Source of the DNA: CAYURR01 sp964446745
Lineage (GTDB): Bacteria > Bacillota > Clostridia > Lachnospirales > WQUN01
Assembly: GCA_964446745.1 (NCBI GenBank)
Contig: CAYURR010000098.1
Span: 1-11,311, forward strand
Length of the DNA stretch: 11,311 nt
Direction of reading: 5' to 3'
Shown: piece by piece, positions 6,192 to 11,311 of the stretch
Position numbering within the stretch: the stretch's first letter is position 1
Layout: the number at the start of each line of letters is the position of its first letter
Translations under genes and position numbers: made by a program
The notes under the pieces: generated by a model
The model's database searches: none
The model's input: the letters and a program-made list of their open reading frames with translations, nothing else
What the model was told of the DNA's origin: nothing

Positions 6192-6791
6192 ATACAAAAA
6201 AATATTAGGGTTGTGGATCAGGACGGTGCGTTATTAAAATCTACATATGAAAAGCGAGCCCGTCAGCTTGCAAAAAAGCATAGGGCAACGTGGATCGCCT
6301 CCGACACCATCATGATTTTACAGCCGGAGGAGGATAATGATATGGAATGTGTATTTACTGAACCCGCTGAGGCATTAAAGCCGAATCGCACGGATGGTGT
6401 TGTTATGGAAGCTGTCATAAATAACTCTGCCGGAAAAGAGGATGTGCCCAATGTCGAAAGCATGGATGACAAGGCGATACTGGATCTGGCAAAACGCCGT
6501 GTGAATATCAAGCGTAACCTCATCGGTCAGGCACTGGATTACTGTTTGCTGCTGTTCTGCATGTTACTATTTGTTTTTTCTTATAGCCAGGAATTCAGGT
6601 TGATAATCGCGATAGGGCTTGCGTTGTTTTGGGGCATCAGGTTGTTAGCGCGTGTCCTACGTTTCGCGAGACCCTCATTCAAGGATGGCATAGCCGCCTA
6701 TATCAAAGAGCGCAGAGAGCGCAATATAGAATCCGAATACAACCGTCTAAAAAGGATGAACAAAAACACCGTCGCCGAACTGAGTAAGTAA
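6192..6791 (+). CDS. 2TM-domain membrane protein with an N-terminal TYxKRAxxLxKxxRA motif
   Basis: The N-terminal block NIRVVDQDGALLKSTYEKRA...LAKKHRATWI resembles the short conserved segment (TYPKRAKGLVKKGRARF type) found before 2TM domains in Clostridia. An acidic linker follows, then two hydrophobic helices at ~115-132 and ~137-158, and a basic, charged tail (KERRERNIESEYNRLKRM) that is probably cytoplasmic. Function is unknown. The frame is open back to GTG 6060, which overlaps the previous stop as GTGA, but the first 44 codons there are made of the leader repeats and have no family resemblance. ATA 6192 is chosen because GAGGTGA (6181-6187) matches the anti-SD and its GAGG core is 7 bases away, and because family resemblance begins 4 codons later. 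An ATA start is unusual; GTG 6213 and ATG 6342 are alternatives with poorer support. Its own promoter lies at 6074-6103. Confidence 0.6.
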   Translation: MQKNIRVVDQDGALLKSTYEKRARQLAKKHRATWIASDTIMILQPEEDNDMECVFTEPAEALKPNRTDGVVMEAVINNSAGKEDVPNVESMDDKAILDLAKRRVNIKRNLIGQALDYCLLLFCMLLFVFSYSQEFRLIIAIGLALFWGIRLLARVLRFARPSFKDGIAAYIKERRERNIESEYNRLKRMNKNTVAELSK

Positions 6792-6797
6792 AATTAC

Positions 6798-6860
6798 AAA
6801 CCCTCCCGCCTTAGGCAGATAATTCACAAAATGAATTACTGCCTACGGCAGGAGGGTTTT
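6798..6860. terminator. Long bidirectional terminator between convergent genes
   Basis: AAACCCTCC (6798-6806) pairs with GGAGGGTTT (6851-6859). Inside it TAGGCAG (6812-6818) pairs with CTGCCTA (6839-6845) and AATTCA (6821-6826) with TGAATT (6832-6837), leaving a 5-base loop CAAAA. T-rich tails follow on both strands. It ends the 2TM gene on plus and the GH18 gene on minus. The stem is much longer than usual. Confidence 0.85.
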
Positions 6861-7747
6861 TATTTGTATATCAAATAAGCGTAATTACTTAAAAATTCAT
6901 ATCCATATTCGGCATCTTGATTAATAGACCATGTCATGAGCCCGCGTATCTCATTGCCCTCGTTTGCAAGACGAGCCAATGCCCACGCTACGTCCTCCGG
7001 ATTTTCGACATAGCCGTTTAACGCGGAAATGGGGGTTGCGGGCAGGCCTATCGCAAATTTGTCCGCCGGTATTTGGATATAGTTCTGCGTGCCGGTCACT
7101 ATCGCGTGTGTAAGCGTATACAAAAACTCGGCCTTATGTTCATTGTCACTCTGGGACAGATACATGTGATACTCAGCCGACCAGATGCCATCGTTGCCTT
7201 GGTTATAATACTGCGGGAAGATGATATCATAATACCCCTCGAGCCCTTCCACATAGGGTCTATACAAGCCCTCCTCCCCGCGTAGATCGATAAATTCCGG
7301 CGCCATCGTTATAACGCAATCCCTGCCCCGCGCGGCATAGTGATCCTTTATTCGCCTGATGCCCTCCGGTATAGAGGTCGGATTATCCGACGCGTATATC
7401 GCCTTTCCCTCGAGATCCAGATCGATACCCGAAAATCCGTATCGGTCTATGATCTCAATCATACCCTGTACGAAGATCTCTATTTCATCCTGTTGCACTA
7501 CGACATAAGCATCCGCGCCCCCTATTGAAATGAGTACAGAGCGACCCTGTGATTTTAATGTCTCAACCGCTGAGATAAACTCCCCATCAGAGATCGTGTG
7601 TAGATTAAATATCGGCACACCGTCATCCACATCCTCTATAAACGCGATACATATAGGATCATAGCCTGCAGGTATCGCGGCCAAATCAACCTTCGGATTC
7701 CATTCAAACCAATATCCCGCCAAAATCTTTTCGTTTAAGCCAGGCAT
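6860..7747 (-). CDS. GH18-family glycosidase-like protein (chitinase/ENGase fold), no signal peptide
   Basis: A 295-residue single-domain protein with the GH18 TIM-barrel signatures. ILAGYWFEW forms strand 1, VLISIGGADA is the SxGG motif on strand 3, and GFSGIDLDLEG is the catalytic strand-4 motif. Numbering from ATG 7759, that motif is S110-G-I-D113-L-D115-L-E117, with Glu117 as the expected acid/base. FPQYYNQG and LMTWSIN (Trp277) match strands 6 and 8. The usual first Asp of DxxDxDxE is Ser; Asn or Ser variants occur in the family. GH18 enzymes cleave beta-1,4-GlcNAc links, but the real substrate is unknown. It starts directly with the barrel, so it appears cytoplasmic or leaderless. ATG 7747 is preferred over ATG 7759 because GGGGGA lies just before it and nothing SD-like precedes the latter. 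Confidence 0.82.
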   Translation of the reverse strand: MPGLNEKILAGYWFEWNPKVDLAAIPAGYDPICIAFIEDVDDGVPIFNLHTISDGEFISAVETLKSQGRSVLISIGGADAYVVVQQDEIEIFVQGMIEIIDRYGFSGIDLDLEGKAIYASDNPTSIPEGIRRIKDHYAARGRDCVITMAPEFIDLRGEEGLYRPYVEGLEGYYDIIFPQYYNQGNDGIWSAEYHMYLSQSDNEHKAEFLYTLTHAIVTGTQNYIQIPADKFAIGLPATPISALNGYVENPEDVAWALARLANEGNEIRGLMTWSINQDAEYGYEFLSNYAYLIYK

Positions 7748-7770
7748 ACTATCCCCCATGCGAACAAAAC

Positions 7771-7791
7771 GTCAGTATAGAGTCAGTATAG
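7771..7791 (-). promoter_or_regulatory. Tandem 10-bp repeat holding two TATACT boxes upstream of the GH18 gene
   Basis: GTCAGTATAG occurs at 7771-7780 and again at 7782-7791, 11 bases apart (one helical turn). On the minus strand each copy gives TATACT, a good -10 box, 27 to 44 bases before the GH18 start. A matching -35 is weak (GGAACA, 17 bases from the distal box). It may be a promoter, or a regulator bound on one face of the DNA. Confidence 0.35.
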
Positions 7792-7919
7792 TTATATCGG
7801 CCATAAATGTTCCGATTACATCGTAAATCTTCCTTAGGAAAATGTCATAGAAGTGTTATTGTATTTTAGCACCGGATGTGTTCCAATATCATCAACCTAT
7901 ATGGAAAGGGTGTTATCTT

Positions 7920-7976
7920 ATGAGGAAAACTATATTTGCCAAAACCCACACTAACAGGAGGGCAAATATTAAATAG
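7920..7976 (+). CDS. 18-aa leader ORF upstream of the tandem methyltransferase gene
   Basis: The ORF reads MRKTIFAKTHTNRRANIK and stops with TAG. GGAAAGGG (7903-7910) is an SD-like run 9 bases before the ATG. It is basic and has the form of a regulatory leader peptide. Codons 13-14 (AGG AGG) lie in the hairpin arm 7956-7962, and the stop codon lies in the hairpin loop, so translation of the leader would open that hairpin. The overlap with alternative base pairing supports a regulatory role. No homology is recognised. Confidence 0.45.
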   Translation: MRKTIFAKTHTNRRANIK

Positions 7977-7996
7977 TCCCTCCTACAAAATGGAGG
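7956..7996 (+). promoter_or_regulatory. Two mutually exclusive hairpins controlling access to the methyltransferase ribosome binding site
   Basis: CCCTCCT (7978-7984) can pair perfectly with the upstream AGGAGGG (7956-7962, 7 bp, 15-base loop). Alternatively its CCTCC core (7979-7983) pairs with the downstream Shine-Dalgarno GGAGG (7992-7996, 5 bp, 8-base loop). The first pairing leaves the SD free and the second hides it. The upstream arm lies inside the 18-codon leader ORF. This is the layout of translational attenuators such as those before erm genes, though no sequence likeness to erm leaders is claimed. Confidence 0.5.
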
Positions 7997-8002
7997 AAAT
8001 GT

Positions 8003-9649
8003 ATGTCTTTTAATTGGATCAATCCCGAGGAGTTTTCATTCAACTGCATACTGCTGATGGACAGGTATCTAATACGCCTGATATGTACCAAGAGCTATTA
8101 CGGTGATCACCACGAGTATTGCGAAAAGCTCGGCATCGCACTCGCTGCCAATCCGGCTGTAGCATGGTACTGCAAGGAAAAGGCACCGGAGATAGCCAAT
8201 GATGTCGATAAACTCATAGACGATGCGCCGAAGGACGTTTCCGTAGAGGATGTTCGTGCTGCGGAGTGCTATGTGCTGGACAAACACGACTGGGCGGTTG
8301 TGTACATGTATCCCGAGGTTATGAACAAGAACTGCGAATACATCTATAACTGGGATAAGAAGCGGTTGTTTGAGCTTGCGGATTTTGAGGGTAAGGTGGT
8401 ATTGGACGTGGGTGCCGGAACCGGTCGACTGACCTTTGCAGCGGCAGAAAAGGCAAGGCACGTCTACGCGAGCGAACCCGTGGATCGACTGCGTGAATAC
8501 ATGCGCGATAAGATAAAGAATGAGGGAATAAAGAATGTAACAGTGCTGGACGGTATGTGTGATTGGCTGCCGTTTGAGGACAATACCTTTGACATCGTGA
8601 TGTCGGGGCATGTGGTCGGTGACGATTTCGAAAACGAAATAGCCGAACTCGAACGCGTCACAAAGGATGGTGGCTATGTATTAGACTGCATAGGCGAAAA
8701 CAGCGGACCTGCCAACCCCAGCATGGAAGCTATAAACCGAGGGTTTGACTGCCTTTATTATCTCAGTAAGACCGGCGGCGACATATACCGCTATCGTAAA
8801 CAGATACATAAAAATGACGTGCCCACTGCACAAGCGACTGCAGTATCGGTCATGGACTTCGAGGAAATGAAGGGACACTGGTACGCCTATATCTATGAAC
8901 AGCAGGTCATACAGGCCAATGAGGTCAGGTTTATATTAGAGACGCTCAGCACAAAGGATAAGACGGATGATCATCCGTTGAATGTCCTTGAGGTCGCATG
9001 CGGCGGCGGGCGGATATTGTCCCAGATGGCAAGCGCGGGACATAAGGTTACGGGATTTGATACGGATCGGTATATGCTCGAACGCTGCGCCGAAATGATC
9101 AAGCCCTACACAAACGCGCGCTTCTTTGTAGCGGATGCCGTTCATGAGAATTGGGGCAGTGGCTATGATGTTGTGGTACTCGCCGGTAACATCTTAATCA
9201 ACATCATTACCGATATTGATTACAAGCAAACACAGGCTCTGTTCATTCAAAAAGCAGCAGACGCTCTTGTAACGGGTGGACATCTTTATCTGGACTTTGA
9301 CTGCTTCGACAGACCGTCGATCGAAGGATCCGGTGATGATGACTGGGTAATATTCGAAGGAGAGGACGACCGCGGTACATATGGTCGTTTTCTTGCCAAA
9401 GGCGGCATATACGACGCATCGACCCGATTGGATCGTAGCAGCCGCAGGTACGAGCTCACACCAAAAAACGGACACACCATCGTCTATGAAATCGCATCTA
9501 AGAAGCATTTCCCGAGGCTCGCGGACGTGCACGAGTGGTTAAGCGCATCCGGATTTGAGATCGAGTTCGAATACGGCGGCTACGACCGCAGACCCTCGGA
9601 CGAGACGACCTTTGGCAATCGCGCAGTTATCTGGGCGAGGAAGGCTTAG
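8003..9649 (+). CDS. Tandem class I SAM-dependent methyltransferase
   Basis: A 548-residue cytosolic protein with two Rossmann-type methyltransferase domains. Residues 1-110 are a helical N-terminal region (NPAVAWYCKEKAPEI, ECYVLDKHDWAVVYMYPEVM) without a known name. MT1 (~115-250) has motif I VLDVGAGTG (133-141), the acidic post-I SEP, and LPFEDNTFDIVMSGHVV. MT2 (~300-548) has VLEVACGGG (328-336), GFDTD, DVVVLAGNIL, and a C-terminal strand region ending VIWARKA. Both keep the SAM-binding glycine motif, so both may bind SAM. The methylated substrate is unknown. I recall similar MT1-type proteins in Clostridia annotated only as methyltransferases. A strong GGAGG (7992-7996) sits 6 bases before ATG 8003. 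The gene stands alone between a divergent and a convergent neighbour. Confidence 0.85.
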   Translation: MSFNWINPEEFSFNCILLMDRYLIRLICTKSYYGDHHEYCEKLGIALAANPAVAWYCKEKAPEIANDVDKLIDDAPKDVSVEDVRAAECYVLDKHDWAVVYMYPEVMNKNCEYIYNWDKKRLFELADFEGKVVLDVGAGTGRLTFAAAEKARHVYASEPVDRLREYMRDKIKNEGIKNVTVLDGMCDWLPFEDNTFDIVMSGHVVGDDFENEIAELERVTKDGGYVLDCIGENSGPANPSMEAINRGFDCLYYLSKTGGDIYRYRKQIHKNDVPTAQATAVSVMDFEEMKGHWYAYIYEQQVIQANEVRFILETLSTKDKTDDHPLNVLEVACGGGRILSQMASAGHKVTGFDTDRYMLERCAEMIKPYTNARFFVADAVHENWGSGYDVVVLAGNILINIITDIDYKQTQALFIQKAADALVTGGHLYLDFDCFDRPSIEGSGDDDWVIFEGEDDRGTYGRFLAKGGIYDASTRLDRSSRRYELTPKNGHTIVYEIASKKHFPRLADVHEWLSASGFEIEFEYGGYDRRPSDETTFGNRAVIWARKA

Positions 9650-9695
9650 GGTTGGTTATGCGTATGTCAGGGTTAGGTTAAAGATATTTTTCGAC

Positions 9696-9729
9696 AAAAA
9701 AGCCGTCAAAATTAATTGACGGCTTTTTT
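9696..9729. terminator. Bidirectional rho-independent terminator
   Basis: AAAAAAGCCGTCAA (9696-9709) pairs perfectly with TTGACGGCTTTTTT (9716-9729) around a 6-base loop. T runs occur on both strands. It ends the methyltransferase gene on plus and can end the convergent acetyltransferase gene on minus. It marks the border between mixed-composition and AT-rich DNA. Confidence 0.92.
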
Positions 9730-9747
9730 TGACTTCAGGATTATAAT

Positions 9748-9775
9748 GATTTTCTTATGCAGAGAAAATCTTTTT
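9748..9775 (+). terminator. Weak second hairpin terminator
   Basis: GATTTTCT (9748-9755) pairs with AGAAAATC (9763-9770) around a 7-base loop, with TTTTT following (9771-9775). The stem is AT-rich, so on its own it would be weak; it may back up the stronger terminator just upstream. Confidence 0.4.
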
Positions 9776-9792
9776 AAAAGTAAATATTATGC

Positions 9793-10347
9793 TTATAATA
9801 CGAGATACTCGTCTTTCAAAATAGCATATTCAACTCGGTTTATCCAGTGACCATTAAACTTTGTATGTTTCTTAAATTCAGCTTCTTTCAACATATTACA
9901 ACGCAACATTACTTTTTCTGATGCAGTATTCAATTGTAAACAACCAGCAGTTATTTTATTTAATTTAAGAAATTCAAAACCAAATTTTATTATTAATTTA
10001 CTTGCTTCCGTTGCATACCCTTTGTTCCAATGATTAGGCAATAGATAATAACTTAAATCAGCTCGACCCTCTTCTATGTATGAAGTTTCAATATTAAGCT
10101 CTACAACACCCATAAAATCTTGTGTTTTCAATGAAATAATAGCCAGCTTCCAACATCTACGAGGGTTTTCGTCATATTTTTTTATCAAATGTTCAATATA
10201 AGTTTTGGTATATTCCAAGTTTGGGTGAGGTAAATCCAAAAAATACATAGTTTCTTTGTTTGAAAATAAATTGTAAACATCTTTTATGTCGTCATCACAT
10301 ATGTTGCGTAAAACTATACGTTCACTTGTTATTGGAATATTAGCCAT
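9793..10347 (-). CDS. RimJ/RimL-type GNAT acetyltransferase
   Basis: A 184-residue GNAT protein of the RimJ/RimL group (Acetyltransf_3-like). It opens with ITSERIVLRNICDDDI, the usual (T)xRLxLRxxxxxD start. It has a long helix-alpha1/alpha2 region, and LSYYLLPNHWNKGYATEASKLII is the acetyl-CoA motif A (WNKGYATEA). INRVEYAILKDEY is close to the conserved C-terminal block. The group acetylates ribosomal-protein N-termini, amino acids or antibiotics; the substrate here is unknown. Codon use is strongly AT-rich, unlike genes to the left. AGGAG lies 8 bases before ATG 10347. A clear promoter is at 10436-10464 (minus) and the terminator at 9696-9729 serves its 3' end. Confidence 0.86.
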   Translation of the reverse strand: MANIPITSERIVLRNICDDDIKDVYNLFSNKETMYFLDLPHPNLEYTKTYIEHLIKKYDENPRRCWKLAIISLKTQDFMGVVELNIETSYIEEGRADLSYYLLPNHWNKGYATEASKLIIKFGFEFLKLNKITAGCLQLNTASEKVMLRCNMLKEAEFKKHTKFNGHWINRVEYAILKDEYLVL

Positions 10348-10435
10348 TTCCTCATCTCCTATTATATAAATAATCTATATTTTTGCTCGCTTGTTCAAAG
10401 TTACTGGATAATCATTATTTTCTTCATTGTAAACA

Positions 10436-10464
10436 AGTATACTGAAACCCAATCAAATATACAA
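10436..10464 (-). promoter_or_regulatory. Promoter of the minus-strand acetyltransferase gene
   Basis: On the minus strand TTGTAT (10464-10459) is followed after exactly 17 bases by TATACT (10441-10436). Transcription should begin near 10430, giving a leader of about 80 bases. A weaker alternative closer to the gene starts with TTGAAC. Confidence 0.6.
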
Positions 10465-10490
10465 TGACTTTTCCAACCCTTGTTGAAAAA

Positions 10491-10531
10491 ACTTAGTCCT
10501 AACTTGAGGTGCTGTCAAGATAGGACTAAGT
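10491..10531. other. Long near-perfect hairpin in the divergent intergenic region
   Basis: ACTTAGTCCTA (10491-10501) pairs perfectly with TAGGACTAAGT (10521-10531). After one A-A mismatch, CTTGA (10503-10507) pairs with TCAAG (10515-10519), leaving a 7-base loop. On the minus strand it is followed by a run of six U, so it would work as a terminator there; on the plus strand no U run follows. It lies outside both flanking transcripts, 17 bases before the kinase -35 box. Confidence 0.7.
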
Positions 10532-10547
10532 GAAAATAAATAGTATT

Positions 10548-10576
10548 TTGATGTAGAGTAAAATCTGCTGTATACT
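10548..10576 (+). promoter_or_regulatory. Promoter of the P-loop kinase gene
   Basis: TTGATG (10548-10553) and TATACT (10571-10576) are separated by exactly 17 bases, a strong sigma-A match. The transcript should begin near 10583, giving a leader of about 70 bases. Confidence 0.65.
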
Positions 10577-10656
10577 TATGAAGAAAGTAAGAATTATTCT
10601 GTAATCAAGATTTTGTTTCAAAAATAGAGGTTATTTATATAATGGGGAGTTGCTGT

Positions 10657-11211
10657 ATGCTTAATAAAACTTATATCATTGCAATAAACGCAATATCAGG
10701 TGGTGGAAAAACAACCATAACAAAAGAATTACAAAAATGCTTACCAAATGCTAAAGCTCTGCATTTTGATGACAGGGACTATGATTCCAATAGCGGAATT
10801 GATGATATTTGCAAATGGATAGAGGAAGGCGCTGATGTAAATAAATTTAATCTTGAATTGCTTGCAAATGATATTGAATTATTAAGTAGCAATTCTGATT
10901 ATATTGTAATGGATTATCCTTTTGGATATAGACATAATTTAATTGGCAAATATGTTGATTTATCTATTTTTATTGATACACCGTTAGATATTGCTTTAGC
11001 AAGGCGAATTATTAGGGATTATGATAAAGACACAGTTCAAAATATTTTTAGCGATATGGAACAATACTTATCACAAGGACGAAATGCTTATTTGTATGGT
11101 TTGAATACAACAATAGAAGATGCCGATTTTGTAGTTGATGGTAGTAAATCTACTAATGATATAGTAGAATTAATAAAACAAAAAACATTATACAACAACC
11201 TCACCAAATGA
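10657..11211 (+). CDS. P-loop NTPase, uridine kinase-like small-molecule kinase
   Basis: A 184-residue protein with an N-terminal Walker A, AISGGGKTT (residues 12-20, Lys18), typical of uridine kinase-like and related nucleoside/sugar kinases although the first Gly is Ala. LHFDDRDYD follows where these enzymes carry the catalytic Asp/substrate site. YIVMDYPFGY is a Walker B-like strand, and DLSIFIDTPLDIALARRIIRD is the lid region with its arginines. The substrate is unknown. GGGGAG (10644-10649) is 7 bases before ATG 10657, better than the AGAGG 11 bases before the in-frame ATG at 10642, which would add MGSCC. The gene is strongly AT-rich like its divergent neighbour and unlike the rest of the window. 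Confidence 0.82.
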   Translation: MLNKTYIIAINAISGGGKTTITKELQKCLPNAKALHFDDRDYDSNSGIDDICKWIEEGADVNKFNLELLANDIELLSSNSDYIVMDYPFGYRHNLIGKYVDLSIFIDTPLDIALARRIIRDYDKDTVQNIFSDMEQYLSQGRNAYLYGLNTTIEDADFVVDGSKSTNDIVELIKQKTLYNNLTK

Positions 11212-11217
11212 ATAGCA

Positions 11218-11305
11218 AGTTATCAGAGCTTTGGCCAAAAAACAAGTGCCAAAAGTGATGGCACTTGAAAAAGGTATGCGATAGCCCGCCAAAGGTCGGA
11301 TAACT
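11218..11305. repeat. 18-bp imperfect inverted repeat enclosing an 8-bp hairpin
   Basis: AGTTATCAGAGCTTTGGC (11218-11235) matches the reverse complement of 11288-11305 at 16 of 18 positions. Between the arms, CAAGTGCC (11243-11250) pairs perfectly with GGCACTTG (11260-11267) around a 9-base loop. On the minus strand that inner hairpin is followed by six U, making it a probable terminator for a minus-strand gene to the right. The outer repeat may be a mobile-element end or a large RNA/DNA fold. Confidence 0.55.
11243..11267 (-). terminator. Probable terminator for a minus-strand gene beyond the right edge
   Basis: The 8-bp perfect stem is preceded on plus by AAAAAA, which on minus reads as a U run after the stem. 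On plus it is followed by AAAAAGG, so it is unlikely to end the kinase transcript by itself. Confidence 0.5.
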
Positions 11306-11311
11306 GTCATT

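Noticed and set aside
5269..6791. A flagellar or type III secretion locus
   Set aside because: Only a soluble FlhA-like fragment is present, fused to a DNA-binding domain. No other export, rod or ATPase genes occur nearby.
8069..8611. 180-codon open frame on the minus strand inside the methyltransferase gene
   Set aside because: It is antisense to a well-supported gene, has no recognisable domain, and its residues read as a reverse shadow of the plus-strand codons.
11218..11305. Integron attC site
   Set aside because: The arms do not carry the required RYYYAAC and GTTRRRY core words (GTTATC instead), and no integrase is seen.

Overview
The window looks like chromosomal DNA of a Gram-positive, clostridia-like member of the Bacillota. 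The reasons are strong GGAGG-type ribosome binding sites, TTGNNN/TATNNT promoters, short hairpin-plus-U terminators, and families typical of Clostridia (Cof-type HAD, DUF6933/pRiA4b proteins, 2TM proteins, XRE regulators). Most of it has mixed base composition. The last ~1.5 kb is visibly AT-rich and was probably acquired separately. No phage, transposase or CRISPR array is present.

Layout. 1-44 is the 3' end of a class II tRNA, probably tRNA-Leu, with its terminator. 209-3434 is a tight operon: a short leader ORF, an APH-family kinase and a three-domain HAD-HD-HAD phosphohydrolase, all joined by ATGA overlaps. 3519-3983 is a GNAT acetyltransferase. 4106-5200 is a DUF6933 plus pRiA4b-ORF3-like protein. 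5278-6063 is an XRE DNA-binding domain fused to what reads as a soluble piece of the flagellar export protein FlhA (FHIPEP family). 6192-6791 is a two-TM membrane protein whose leader holds repeated Shine-Dalgarno-like units followed by ATT, ATC and ATA instead of ATG. A long bidirectional hairpin separates it from a convergent GH18 glycosidase-like gene without a signal peptide (7747-6860). Divergent from that is a large tandem methyltransferase (8003-9649), preceded by an 18-codon leader ORF and two mutually exclusive hairpins that can expose or hide its ribosome binding site. A 14-bp bidirectional terminator closes this part.

The AT-rich right end carries a RimJ/L-type GNAT gene (minus) and a P-loop nucleoside-kinase-like gene (plus). 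They are divergently transcribed from clear promoters around a long perfect hairpin, and an 18-bp imperfect inverted repeat lies at the window edge.

How the genes fit together. The kinase and multi-phosphatase gene pair is the only convincing co-translated module; it could phosphorylate and dephosphorylate small metabolites, but the substrates cannot be read from sequence. The other genes look like individually transcribed accessory genes. The best candidates for something undescribed are the HTH-FHIPEP fusion, the HAD-HD-HAD fusion, the leader-peptide/hairpin switch before the tandem methyltransferase, and the non-AUG translation start region before the 2TM gene.
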